Source of the DNA: Geothrix terrae
GTDB taxonomy: Bacteria > Acidobacteriota > Holophagae > Holophagales > Holophagaceae
DNA: 64,000 bases
Assembly: GCF_022808775.1 (NCBI RefSeq)
Contig: NZ_JAKZLA010000008.1
Coordinates: 118,559-182,558 of the forward strand
Direction: 5' to 3'
The notes beneath the pieces are model-generated. The model did no database searches and was not told the DNA's origin. It saw only the letters and a program-made list of their open reading frames with translations. A program made the position numbers and the translations under genes. Shown here in pieces: positions 26,759-34,161 of this stretch (position 1 is the stretch's first letter; every line of letters starts with the position of its first letter).

Positions 26759-28891
26759 ATGAAGGAATGCCTCTGGATTTTTCGACCGGTCCTTGTGGTC
26801 CTCATGTGCGTCGCCTGTGGCGGAGGTGGAAAAGGAGGCTCCTCAACCCCGCCTATCGCCATCGCGGTGTCGATCAATCCGACGGCCATTTCGTTGGAGG
26901 TCGCCCAAACCCAGACCTTCACCGCTCAGGTCAACGGCCGAACGGATGAGAACATCCGCTGGAGTTGCACGGGTGGAACCCTGAGTGCATCCAACGGGTC
27001 GAGCACCACCTTTACAGCTGGGTCTCTGGAGGGTGGCTATACCGTCACCGCGGCCAGCGGGGCAGATGCCTCCAAGACGGCCACTGCCGCTGTGACCATC
27101 CGAAACCCAACACCAGCGGTGATACTGACCCAATCGACCTTCCGGTTGCTCGTTACGGAATCACTCGTGTTCATGGAAGGTTGGTACACGACCACGGGCC
27201 TTCCTTCCAATGCCGTGACCCTGACCGTTCTGGAAGGTCCTGCGGGCGGGGCCGTCGGCCTGGGGCCGCTCTACTCCTACACGCCTCCACAGACGCCCGG
27301 GACTTACCACATCCGTGTCTCCAGCGTGGATGTCCCGTCGGTTCATGCAGACATGACGATCCACGTGGTCGAGCAGAAGGTCCAGGTGCTCCCAGATGTG
27401 GTTCGGTCCGTGGTCCTGGGCGAGACCGTGCAGTTGACGGCCACGGTGTTGAACGCGGCAGACAAGCGGGTGACCTGGAGCCTTCTCTCGCCCGGTTCGC
27501 CTGCTGAGGTCGGGACCCTCACGAGCGAAGGCCTCTACACGGCCCCCATGAAGACGAATTTCGAGGTCGAGGTTTACGCCCGCAGCGTCGAGGACCCCCT
27601 GCAGGGAAACCCCCTCTCCCTGCGCATCGGGCAGATGAAGCCGCTTCCCGCCGTCCTCACCATTGGTGCAGGCTCAACTCACCAGATGAGTTACACCTGG
27701 ATGGGGCCTTCGATTCCAGGCGTGATGTGGTTCGTGGGCACTCATGAAGAGGATGCCGCCGGTTTCCCGATCAACGGCACGATCTCGCCAGGAAGCGGCC
27801 TGTATGTTGCGCCCGAAGCCGCCTGCGAGACGACCATCGGGGTATCCATCGGTTCTTCTTATTCCACGAATTGGTGGGAGGTGGGCTGGGCCCCCGTGCA
27901 TGTCACCGGCAACGGCCCCTTCGTCCATTGGTCAGACACCAATGGCTCGCGCAGATACGGGGATTCCCTGGTCCTTCAGAGTGGCGAAATCCTTCTGAAC
28001 CAGTCGGACCTTGGTCCCTACCTGGCAAAGGTGAATCCAATAACGGGGCAGGTCCAGGAGGCGGGAAGGACCCTCCGGGTGAGGGGGGGAGCGGGCACCT
28101 GCCTTCTGGGGGATGGGAAGGTTCTATTCGTCGGAGGCGGTGCGGACGAGACCGCGGTGACCGCCGAGGTCTACGATCCGGCCACCGAAACTTCGGTCAT
28201 GGTCGGAAACATCCAGGATATTCGCCGACATCCCACAGCCACCAAGCTGCCCAACGGGAAGGTCCTGGTCTATGGCGGCGTCAACGAGATGAATCTGGGC
28301 ATCAACCGGGCCGAGATGTTCGACCCCGCCACCGGTCTGTTCACGGCCATGAATGTGCCCATCGGCTTCGATCGGTGCACCGCCACGGAACTGCTCGATG
28401 GCAGGATCCTGTTCGTGGGTTACGAAAAGACGATAATCGGGACCTATCACGAAGCCTGGCTGTTCGATCCTGTCACATCCACCTTTGTGCGAACGGGTGA
28501 TCCTGTGGACCAGCGCGAAACCCACACGGCGACCCGCCTGGGCAGCGGGAAGGTCCTGATCACCGGAGGAACCTTCGACGGGAGCAATACCGCTGAAATC
28601 TACGACCCGGCCAGTGGCACCTTCTCCCCGACCGCCAACTTCATGAAATATACGAGACGGGAGTCCGCCGCCATCGCGCTGGACGATCACCGGATCCTGA
28701 TCCTTGGAGGGGGAGCCCTGAATGTCAGCGGTGCCTGCGAGATCTACGATGATCGAGTGGATGCCTTCACCTTCGCCGGCAGCCTTACCTCTGCAAGAAG
28801 GTTCTTCAAACCCCACCGCCTGGGCGATGGCAGCATCGTGGTGGCGGGGGGGGACTCCATGACCATCGAACGGTGGGCTGCGCCGAACTGA
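26759..28891 (+). CDS. Lipoprotein with Ig-like and Kelch-type repeats
   Basis: A 710-residue protein with a lipobox in LMCVACGGGG (modified Cys at residue 20). Residues ~30-320 contain bacterial Ig-like domains (VSINPTAISLEVAQTQTF; VTWSLLSPGS...GLYTAP). Residues ~400-710 contain about six Kelch/galactose-oxidase-like repeats with the core LPNGKVLVYGG, LGSGKVLITGG or LGDGSIVVAGG every ~48 residues. It is probably exposed on the outer membrane and may bind ligands or surfaces; no catalytic residues were found. Base composition is clearly less GC-biased than the flanking genes, hinting at later arrival. The 257 bases upstream, after uvrA, hold no convincing gene. Confidence 0.8.
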   Translation: MKECLWIFRPVLVVLMCVACGGGGKGGSSTPPIAIAVSINPTAISLEVAQTQTFTAQVNGRTDENIRWSCTGGTLSASNGSSTTFTAGSLEGGYTVTAASGADASKTATAAVTIRNPTPAVILTQSTFRLLVTESLVFMEGWYTTTGLPSNAVTLTVLEGPAGGAVGLGPLYSYTPPQTPGTYHIRVSSVDVPSVHADMTIHVVEQKVQVLPDVVRSVVLGETVQLTATVLNAADKRVTWSLLSPGSPAEVGTLTSEGLYTAPMKTNFEVEVYARSVEDPLQGNPLSLRIGQMKPLPAVLTIGAGSTHQMSYTWMGPSIPGVMWFVGTHEEDAAGFPINGTISPGSGLYVAPEAACETTIGVSIGSSYSTNWWEVGWAPVHVTGNGPFVHWSDTNGSRRYGDSLVLQSGEILLNQSDLGPYLAKVNPITGQVQEAGRTLRVRGGAGTCLLGDGKVLFVGGGADETAVTAEVYDPATETSVMVGNIQDIRRHPTATKLPNGKVLVYGGVNEMNLGINRAEMFDPATGLFTAMNVPIGFDRCTATELLDGRILFVGYEKTIIGTYHEAWLFDPVTSTFVRTGDPVDQRETHTATRLGSGKVLITGGTFDGSNTAEIYDPASGTFSPTANFMKYTRRESAAIALDDHRILILGGGALNVSGACEIYDDRVDAFTFAGSLTSARRFFKPHRLGDGSIVVAGGDSMTIERWAAPN

Positions 28892-29354
28892 GATCTTCAG
28901 CTGCCGTTGATCGGGCGCCATCGGTTCTGTGATTTCCACCATCTAAAATCATCCGGCCATTTCTCCTGGGCATGGCGGTGACGGTCTCCTCGTACATCAA
29001 GCCGATCCCTCCGTGGGATCCGCCTCAATCAAGCCGAGGAGGAGTCACGGGGAAGCGCCGTTCCGGCGTGGAGCGGATCATCCCCGCCGAAGGGGCACGA
29101 GGTGGGGACGAGGCGGACATCTACCGGCGGCTGGGGGGAACGTCATCCTGGCCCGCAAGGATCGGCTCTTCGCTGGGTCGATGAGACAGCCCGCCGCCAA
29201 TGGCGTCAAAAATGGGCCCCTGGTTTTCCGGCTCGAATCCCAAGAAGGTCGAGATCTCACCCCCCGGGTCGCAACTGGGGGCGGAAAGGTTGGGGTCCCC
29301 CTAAACGCCAGGGCCCCCTTGCGGGGGCCTCCCAGGGATTCCGCGGGGTGGCCC
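28892..29354. other. Gene-free decayed stretch
   Basis: I find no credible intact gene on either strand here. Short frames exist but lack family similarity and ribosome sites. The stretch lies between the low-GC lipoprotein and the broken motility genes and is best read as eroded DNA. It includes the hairpin at 29311-29330. Confidence 0.5.
29311..29330 (-). terminator. GC-rich hairpin after the RNase D/fliW unit
   Basis: GGGCCCCC (29311-29318) pairs with GGGGGCCT (29323-29330) around a TTGC loop, giving a stem of eight pairs including one wobble. On the minus strand it lies about 25 bases beyond the stop of the yjfB-like remnant, and the sequence that follows is only weakly T-rich. It may be the original terminator of that unit. 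Confidence 0.4.
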
Positions 29355-29511
29355 TCAGGCGCGGAGGTGCACCCACTGCCCCACGCCGCCGGTCTGGGCC
29401 ACCATCTCGGCCAAGCCCGCGCCCTCCTCGGCGCTGATGTCCAGGGCCTTCTTGAACACGCGGGTCGCTGCCTCGGTCTGCACCTTGGCCTGGTTCTGCG
29501 CGACGGCGGCG
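29355..29511 (-). pseudogene. Remnant of a YjfB-like putative motility protein
   Basis: One minus-strand frame reads AAVAQNQAKVQTEAATRVFK, then KALDISAEEGAGLAEM and a tail ending GVGQWVHLRA before TGA at 29355-29357. This matches the short YjfB-type 'putative motility protein' pattern (helical AQ..VQ..A...LKKALD core, ending in a GxN-x-x-A-like tail). There is no start codon of its own: the frame fuses directly to a truncated fliW sequence, consistent with an internal deletion joining two neighbouring motility genes. The identification rests on pattern recall and needs a profile search. Confidence 0.5.
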
Positions 29512-29741
29512 GGGATCCTCCGGGATCACGACCCGGGTCAGGATCATCGCGTCCGAGGGGCACGGCATGGCCCTCCTTGATGCCCACGGAGTCCAGGCCG
29601 GTGAAGGAGATCTCGGGGCGTCCACCCCCTGGACGAACTTCAGCGGGTAGCCGTCCCGGGGTTCGAAGCGCCGGAAGGAGCTCAGCTGGGGAAGCCCGGC
29701 AGGCCCTTCGGGAATGCCAGGAGGATGCCTTCGTCGGTCAT
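29512..29741 (-). pseudogene. fliW: Frameshifted, truncated fliW remnant
   Basis: The minus strand from ATG 29741 encodes MTDEGILLAFPKGLPGFP and then breaks. Shifting frame gives QLSSFRRFEPRDGYPLKFVQ, GVDAP, then after another shift EISFTGLDSVGIKEGHAVPL, and after a third DAMILTRVVIPEDPRR. Together these follow the FliW pattern (FPxGLPGF, LKFVQ, VVIPED). At least three frameshifts and loss of the C-terminal half make it non-functional. Its start overlaps the RNase D-like stop (ATGA), so it was once the second gene of that operon. FliW normally binds flagellin and antagonises CsrA. Confidence 0.68.
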
Positions 29742-30685
29742 GGACGCCCGGAGTTGTTCCAGATCAGTCCATCGGAAGAATCTACCTCCCCCGGGGTTTC
29801 GTGCGCGCCCTCCCGGAACACCTCCCAGAGGGCGTCCAGCCGCTTGCGGCGGAAGCGGGGGTTGGGGATGGTACGCTCCAGGGCCTCCTTGGTGGCGGGT
29901 GGATGCTCCAGGCGGGCCATGAGCCAGCGGTTGCCCAGCTCCATCACGGCGCCCACATCGCCTTCATTGCCCCAGGCCCAGCGCAGGGCCGTGAGCTTCC
30001 GGGCGCGCTCCACCGCCAGGTCCCCCAGGTGCCGGACCTTGTCCACCACCGGATCGTGCTTGGGGGGGACGTAGGCACGCACCCGCTTCAGCAGGTGGCG
30101 CATCTCCTTGGGCAGGGCGGCCAGACGCGGCCCGATCTCCGGGTGGTCCCGCTTCGCGTCGGCCTCGTCGGCCAGGATGCGCAGCAGGGGCAGCAGCAGG
30201 GCCGCGTCGCGGCTGGCGTAACTGATCTGGGTATCGCGCAGGGGACGCAGCATCCAGTTGGAGTCCTGCTCCTCCTTGGGGATGTCGAGGCCCAGCTTGA
30301 GCTTGGCCATGGTCTTGAGGCCGGGCTGGGGATAGCCCAGGGCGCGGGAGAGCAGCATGGTGTCGAAGATGCTGTCGGGCACCACGTCGTAGAGGCGCTT
30401 GAACACGATGCCGTCGCCGGAGAAGTCGTGGACGATCCAGGGCACCTGGGCCATGGCGAGCAGGGCCGGCCGCATGAGGCCGTCGAGGGGGATCGGATCC
30501 ACCAGCCAGGCCTGGTCGTGGGTGGCCACCTGCAGCAGCGCGAGCAGGCAGTGGTGCATGCCCGTGAGGCTGCACTCGATGTCCACCGACAGCACACCCG
30601 CGGCATGCCACAGGGGCAGCGCCTCCTGCAGCTTCTCGGGCGTGTCCACGTAGGTCGTGGGAAGGTCGAAGTGGTCGAGCACCAT
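29738..30685 (-). CDS. RNase D-like 3'-5' exonuclease
   Basis: A 315-residue protein with a DEDD exonuclease domain: VDIECSLTGMHH supplies the DxE pair, HDFSGDGIVFKRL and FDTMLLSRALG the second Asp, and YASRDAALLLPL the Tyr/Asp of motif III. A C-terminal helical part resembles the HRDC region of RNase D (residues ~200-300). It probably trims structured RNA 3' ends. The start at 30685 is chosen because homology begins just after it; an ATG at 30712 is an alternative. The next gene on this strand was fliW, now decayed. Confidence 0.83.
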   Translation of the reverse strand: MVLDHFDLPTTYVDTPEKLQEALPLWHAAGVLSVDIECSLTGMHHCLLALLQVATHDQAWLVDPIPLDGLMRPALLAMAQVPWIVHDFSGDGIVFKRLYDVVPDSIFDTMLLSRALGYPQPGLKTMAKLKLGLDIPKEEQDSNWMLRPLRDTQISYASRDAALLLPLLRILADEADAKRDHPEIGPRLAALPKEMRHLLKRVRAYVPPKHDPVVDKVRHLGDLAVERARKLTALRWAWGNEGDVGAVMELGNRWLMARLEHPPATKEALERTIPNPRFRRKRLDALWEVFREGAHETPGEVDSSDGLIWNNSGRP

Positions 30686-30740
30686 CGGATCAGTATGGCA
30701 GTCCGGTACCATGATCCTTCGTCACGATCTGCGAGGCCTC

Positions 30741-31010
30741 ATGAACCGCTCCCTCTTCTGGACCACCTTCGCCACCGTCTTCCTCGCCGAGGTGGGCGAC
30801 AAGACGCAGCTCGCGGCCATGACGGCGACGGTGCGCAGCGGGCAGATCTGGACCGTGTTCCTGGCCGCCAGCGCGGCCCTCGTGTGCGCCACGGCCATCG
30901 GTGTGGCCGTGGGCGGCGTGCTGTTCAAGTACATCCCCGAGGCGGCCATCAAGTGGGTGGCGGGGGTGGCCTTCATCGCGGTGGGCCTGTGGGTGCTGAT
31001 CAAGGGTTGA
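30741..31010 (+). CDS. Half-size GDT1/TMEM165 (UPF0016) membrane protein
   Basis: An 89-residue protein with three membrane helices and one copy of the family motif EVGDKTQLAAM (residues ~15-25). Full-length members have two such repeats and transport Mn2+ or Ca2+. Half-size members exist in bacteria and must pair to form a transporter. No second half is found next to it, so a homodimer is the simplest model. GCGAGG precedes the ATG. It is divergent from the RNase D-like gene. Confidence 0.83.
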   Translation: MNRSLFWTTFATVFLAEVGDKTQLAAMTATVRSGQIWTVFLAASAALVCATAIGVAVGGVLFKYIPEAAIKWVAGVAFIAVGLWVLIKG

Positions 31011-31405
31011 ACCCGGGCCCGGAGCCGACCCGCGTCTTCTACGACGGCGGCTGCGGCCTCTGCCATGGGGCGGTGCGCTTCGCGGCCCGGCGCGACACCC
31101 TCAGACGCCTGCGCTTCGCCCCTCTGGACGGTCCCACCTTCCGGCGGACCGTGCCCGCAGAGGCACGTCGGGACCTGCCGGACAGCCTGGTGGTCCTCAC
31201 GGCCGAGGGCGCGGTGCTGTCTCGCTCGGAGGCCATCCTCCACCTGCTGGGGCGGCTGGGATCGCCCTGGCCCGCGGTGGTTGTCGCCCTGGCCTGGGTG
31301 CCCGTCCCGCTTCGGGATGGGGTCTACCGCCTGGTGGCCCGCCTCCGGCGGCGCCGGGAGGCCTGTGCCCTCATCGCGCCCGGGGACGGGCGGTTCGAGC
31401 CATAG
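31007..31405 (+). CDS. DCC-family thiol-disulfide oxidoreductase-like protein (DUF393)
   Basis: About 132 residues. The family signature YDGGCGLCHGAVRF gives the D-x-x-C-x-x-C motif close to the N-terminus, and the rest (FAPLDGPTFR, SEAILHLLGRLG, VYRLVARLRRR) follows the DCC pattern. No ATG is available: TTG at 31007 overlaps the stop of the transporter gene (TTGA), with GTG at 30989 as an alternative. The activity of this family is not well established; redox chemistry is inferred from the two cysteines. Confidence 0.8.
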   Translation: MNPGPEPTRVFYDGGCGLCHGAVRFAARRDTLRRLRFAPLDGPTFRRTVPAEARRDLPDSLVVLTAEGAVLSRSEAILHLLGRLGSPWPAVVVALAWVPVPLRDGVYRLVARLRRRREACALIAPGDGRFEP

Positions 31406-31475
31406 AAATTTAAAAGTGTCACAAAGCACCCCGGACGGGCACTCCAAAGGCTGACGACAGCACCACAGTCCCGAT

Positions 31476-31552
31476 CCCCCAAGCCGGGGGGCGGACTTCG
31501 TCCCACCAGCGGGGCCGCATCGGCCCCAGGCGCGGCCCTGGCCGCAAGGAGG
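31476..31552 (+). promoter_or_regulatory. Structured leader of the RiPP precursor gene
   Basis: Three small hairpins are stacked before the gene: CCCCC/GGGGG (31476-31490), GGGGCC/GGCCCC (31511-31527) and GCGGC/GCCGC (31532-31545). A perfect AAGGAGG ribosome site begins directly after the last stem (31546-31552). The rest of the 151-base gap is AT-rich near 31405-31435 and could hold a promoter, but no consensus pair was found. Confidence 0.4.
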
Positions 31553-31556
31553 ATCC

Positions 31557-31889
31557 ATGATCACCAAACTCATCGGGGCGGCCACCCTGTTCGCAGCCGG
31601 CTCCCTGGTCGCCGGTGCGCCGGCCACCCTGGGCGCCGCGTCCGTCGAACCCTTCGGCGCGGACGCCGCCCTCAGCACCGCCGCCGGTTGCGGCGCCAAG
31701 GACGCCAAGGAGGAAGGCAAGACTCCCGCCAAGGCCAAGGACGCGAAGGCCAAGGACGGCTCCTGTGGCAAGGGCTCCTGCGGCAGCAAGGATGCCAAGG
31801 CGAAGAAGGGGGCCAAGGACGGCTCCTGCGGCAAGGGCACCTGCGGCAGCAAGGATTCCAAGAAGGACGCTCCCGCGGACAAGAAATAG
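31557..31889 (+). CDS. Secreted Cys-rich repeat peptide, bufferin/HvfA-like RiPP precursor
   Basis: A 110-residue peptide with a Sec signal (residues 1-28) and a Lys/Ala/Asp/Gly-rich mature part. Five cysteines are present: Cys45, then Cys70/75 and Cys91/96 inside two near-identical blocks AKDGSCGKGSCGSKDAK (65-81) and AKDGSCGKGTCGSKDSK (86-102). This is the architecture of HvfA/bufferin precursors, whose repeated EGKCG units are modified by an MNIO enzyme to bind copper. Here the motif is DGSCGKG[S/T]CG instead. It is followed 11 bases later by the MNIO gene, so precursor function is strongly implied by context. Both the modification and the metal are inference. Confidence 0.82.
   Translation: MITKLIGAATLFAAGSLVAGAPATLGAASVEPFGADAALSTAAGCGAKDAKEEGKTPAKAKDAKAKDGSCGKGSCGSKDAKAKKGAKDGSCGKGTCGSKDSKKDAPADKK
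31749..31862 (+). repeat. Tandem in-frame repeat encoding the two Cys-Gly core blocks
   Basis: Two 51-base units (31749-31799 and 31812-31862), separated by 12 bases, encode nearly the same 17 residues. They differ by only a few bases, with Ser to Thr and Ala to Ser changes, which points to recent internal duplication of a core unit. Confidence 0.85.
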
Positions 31890-31900
31890 CGGAGCGACGC

Positions 31901-32785
31901 ATGGCTCAGGGCAGATCTCCCGGATCCTTCCAGGGCGTGGGTCTCGGCCTCCGGCGCGCCCACCTCGACGAGGTGGCGGCCCGGGAGGACCACGGCGTCC
32001 CCTTCTGGGAGACCTGCCCGGAGAACCTGATCGGGGACGGCGGCCGCCACCACCGGCTGGCGTGCGCCATCCTCGACCGGGACCCGGTCCTCACCCACGG
32101 CCTGGCCATCTCCCTGGGCGGTTTCGACCCCTGGGACGGGGACTACCTGCGTGAGCTGGACCGCTTCCTGGTCCGCACGGGCACACCCTGGCACTCCGAG
32201 CACCTCTGCTTCACGGGCGTGGACGGCAGCTGCCTCCACGAGCTGCTGCCGCTGCCCTTCACCCGCGCGGCGGCCCGGCACACCATCGCCCGGGCCAAGG
32301 ACCTCCAGGCCCGGCTGTCCGTGCCGCTCCTGCTGGAGAACATCACGTACTACGCCCACCTCGGCGAGCGCGAGATGGATGAGGCGGCCTTCATCTCCGA
32401 AGTGCTGGAAGGGGCCGATGTGGGCTGGCTGCTGGACGTGAACAACGTCTACGTGAACGCCCTCAACTTCGGCTTCGATCCCAAGGCCTGGCTCGCCCGC
32501 ATGCCCTTGGACCGCGTGGCCCAGATCCATATCGCCGGCCACAAGAAGTTCGGCTCCATCACCGTGGACACCCATGGCGCGGACGTGATCGCCCCCGTCA
32601 TCGAGCTCATGCAGTGGACGCTCGCGCGCCTCGGGCGGCCTGTGCCCGTCCTGCTGGAGCGGGACAACCACATCCCCGACTTCGGGGATCTCCTGGCGGA
32701 GCGGGTCCGGATCCAGGCCGCCTACGATGCGGCGCTGAGCCCGGCAGAGGCGGAAGCCGCGCCGGCGGAGGCCGTCCGTGCCTGA
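31901..32785 (+). CDS. MNIO-family (DUF692) RiPP-modifying iron enzyme, BufB/HvfB-like
   Basis: A 294-residue TIM-barrel enzyme of the multinuclear non-heme iron oxidative family, which includes MbnB, TglH and HvfB/BufB. The metal-binding strands are visible: HGLAISLGG, WHSEHLCF, LLLENITYY, WLLDVNNVYVNA, IHIAGHKKFG, VDTHGAD and LLERDNHIPD. In known systems it oxidises precursor cysteines into heterocycles or related groups with O2. Start ATG 31901 has GGAG seven bases upstream. Its 3' end overlaps the partner gene by eight bases. No signal peptide: it acts in the cytoplasm before export of the peptide. Confidence 0.92.
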   Translation: MAQGRSPGSFQGVGLGLRRAHLDEVAAREDHGVPFWETCPENLIGDGGRHHRLACAILDRDPVLTHGLAISLGGFDPWDGDYLRELDRFLVRTGTPWHSEHLCFTGVDGSCLHELLPLPFTRAAARHTIARAKDLQARLSVPLLLENITYYAHLGEREMDEAAFISEVLEGADVGWLLDVNNVYVNALNFGFDPKAWLARMPLDRVAQIHIAGHKKFGSITVDTHGADVIAPVIELMQWTLARLGRPVPVLLERDNHIPDFGDLLAERVRIQAAYDAALSPAEAEAAPAEAVRA

Positions 32786-33548
32786 GTCCCGCACCTTCCG
32801 CCTCCAGCGGGCCATGGCCTCCCTGATCCTGGACGACGAGCCGGAGGATTTCGGCGCGCCGGCGGAACGCCTGGGGCTCCCGGCGAGCGACCAGCAGGCC
32901 TTCCGCGATCAGCCCGAAGCCATGGACCTCTACCGGGAGCTGGCCCGCCTCAGCCTCGTCGAGCCCCTGGAGACCACCTTCCCGGTGCTGAAGGCCCTGC
33001 TCGAGGATGCCGGCGCCTGGGAAAGCTGCGTCCAGGCCTTCCTGTCGGCCCGGCGGGTGCGGAGCACCCACTACCGCGACCTCGCCCCCAGCTTCCTGGG
33101 CTGGCTGGCCGACACGGGCTGGGGCCAGGAGCGCTGGCCCTTTCTCCTGGAGCTGGCCCATGCGGAGCTCCTGGAGGTGCTGGTGGCCCGCTTCCCGGAG
33201 GGCGATCCGGCCCAGGATCTCCATGACGAGCCGGGCCCGGAGGATGTCGTGTGGTTCGATCCTGGAACGCAGGTGGTGGCCTACGCCCACGCGGTGCATC
33301 GGGCCACCGAGGCGGCTCCCGTGCCTGAAGCGCGGCCCACCCACCTCCTGGCGTTCCGAGACGCAGAAGGCGAGGCTCGCGTCCTGGAGCTCACGGCGGC
33401 CACCGCGGCCCTGCTCGTCCAGGCCCGCACGCGCCCATTGGCCGAATCCGCGGCGGCCCTGGGCTTCGCCGATCCGGCCCCGGCGCTCGCCCTCCTCCGG
33501 GATCTGCGCGAACAGGGCGCCGTCCTGGGCTTCCGCTCGCCCCACTGA
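32778..33548 (+). CDS. DUF2063-type MNIO partner protein, BufC/HvfC-like
   Basis: A 256-residue protein from a GTG start overlapping the MNIO gene by eight bases. Residues ~1-130 follow the DUF2063 pattern (helical; YRELARLSLVEPLETTFP, LAPSFLGWLADTG, LLELAHAELLEV). The C-terminal ~100 residues resemble the second domain of such proteins, with a possible RiPP-recognition-like winged helix (LELTAATAALLV). Partner proteins of this type bring the precursor peptide to the MNIO enzyme. Sequence divergence is high, so the assignment depends partly on gene order. Confidence 0.8.
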   Translation: MPESRTFRLQRAMASLILDDEPEDFGAPAERLGLPASDQQAFRDQPEAMDLYRELARLSLVEPLETTFPVLKALLEDAGAWESCVQAFLSARRVRSTHYRDLAPSFLGWLADTGWGQERWPFLLELAHAELLEVLVARFPEGDPAQDLHDEPGPEDVVWFDPGTQVVAYAHAVHRATEAAPVPEARPTHLLAFRDAEGEARVLELTAATAALLVQARTRPLAESAAALGFADPAPALALLRDLREQGAVLGFRSPH

Positions 33549-33578
33549 CTTCTGTCCTCCCCTGCCATCGAGGTTCCC

Positions 33579-34160
33579 ATGCGAATCCGCGCCTTCGCGC
33601 CCCTGCTTCTGCTGACCCTTTCCCTCGCGGCCCAGAGCCGGACCTTCCGGGTGGACACCACGCACACGGTGCTGGGTTTCAAGGCCTCCACCCTGCTCTT
33701 CGATGTGCCGGGCCGCTTCACCCGCTACAAAGCCGACATCCAGGGCGATCCGGCCACGCTGGAAGGCGCCAAGGTCCGCCTGGACATCGACGCGCGCTCC
33801 GTGGACACCGCCAATGGCACGCGCGACGAGCACCTGCGCTCCCCGGACTTCTTCGACGCAGCGAAGCACCCCGCCATCACCTTCGTGTCGCGGGAGGTGA
33901 AGCGGGACGGGGACAAGGTGGTGGTGCGCGGCACGCTCACGATGCATGGGGTGAGCCGGGAGCTGAGCCTGCCCTTCACGCCCGCGGAGGGCACGAACGG
34001 GGCCGGGGCCCACACGTGGGCGTACCGGGCCACGCTGCCGCTGGATCGCCTCGACTATGGCGTGGGGGCCGACAGCGTGGCGGCCAAGATCAGCCTGAAG
34101 CGCCAGGTGGGGCTGGACTTGATGCTGGTGGGCTTCTTCGACGCGCCGGAGAAGAAGTAG
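33579..34160 (+). CDS. YceI-family periplasmic protein
   Basis: A 193-residue protein with a signal peptide (ending SLAAQS) and the YceI lipocalin-like barrel: FRVDTTHTVLGFKAS, ATLEGAKVRLDIDARSVDT, SPDFFDAAKHPAITF and GTLTMHGVSRELSLP. YceI proteins bind isoprenoid-type lipids in the periplasm. It begins 30 bases after the DUF2063-type gene with a GAGG site, so it is probably the last gene of the RiPP operon. Its role there is unknown. Confidence 0.92.
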   Translation: MRIRAFAPLLLLTLSLAAQSRTFRVDTTHTVLGFKASTLLFDVPGRFTRYKADIQGDPATLEGAKVRLDIDARSVDTANGTRDEHLRSPDFFDAAKHPAITFVSREVKRDGDKVVVRGTLTMHGVSRELSLPFTPAEGTNGAGAHTWAYRATLPLDRLDYGVGADSVAAKISLKRQVGLDLMLVGFFDAPEKK

Positions 34161-34161
34161 G

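Noticed and set aside
26532..26762. Small 76-codon frame overlapping the lipoprotein start
   Set aside because: It has an ATGA overlap but no ribosome site, no family similarity and erratic composition; chance is more likely.
28892..29354. Transposase or csrA remnant
   Set aside because: None of the six frames gave recognisable transposase or CsrA motifs.
31405..31475. ECF-sigma promoter for the RiPP operon
   Set aside because: No AAC/CGT-type pair with suitable spacing could be found by eye.
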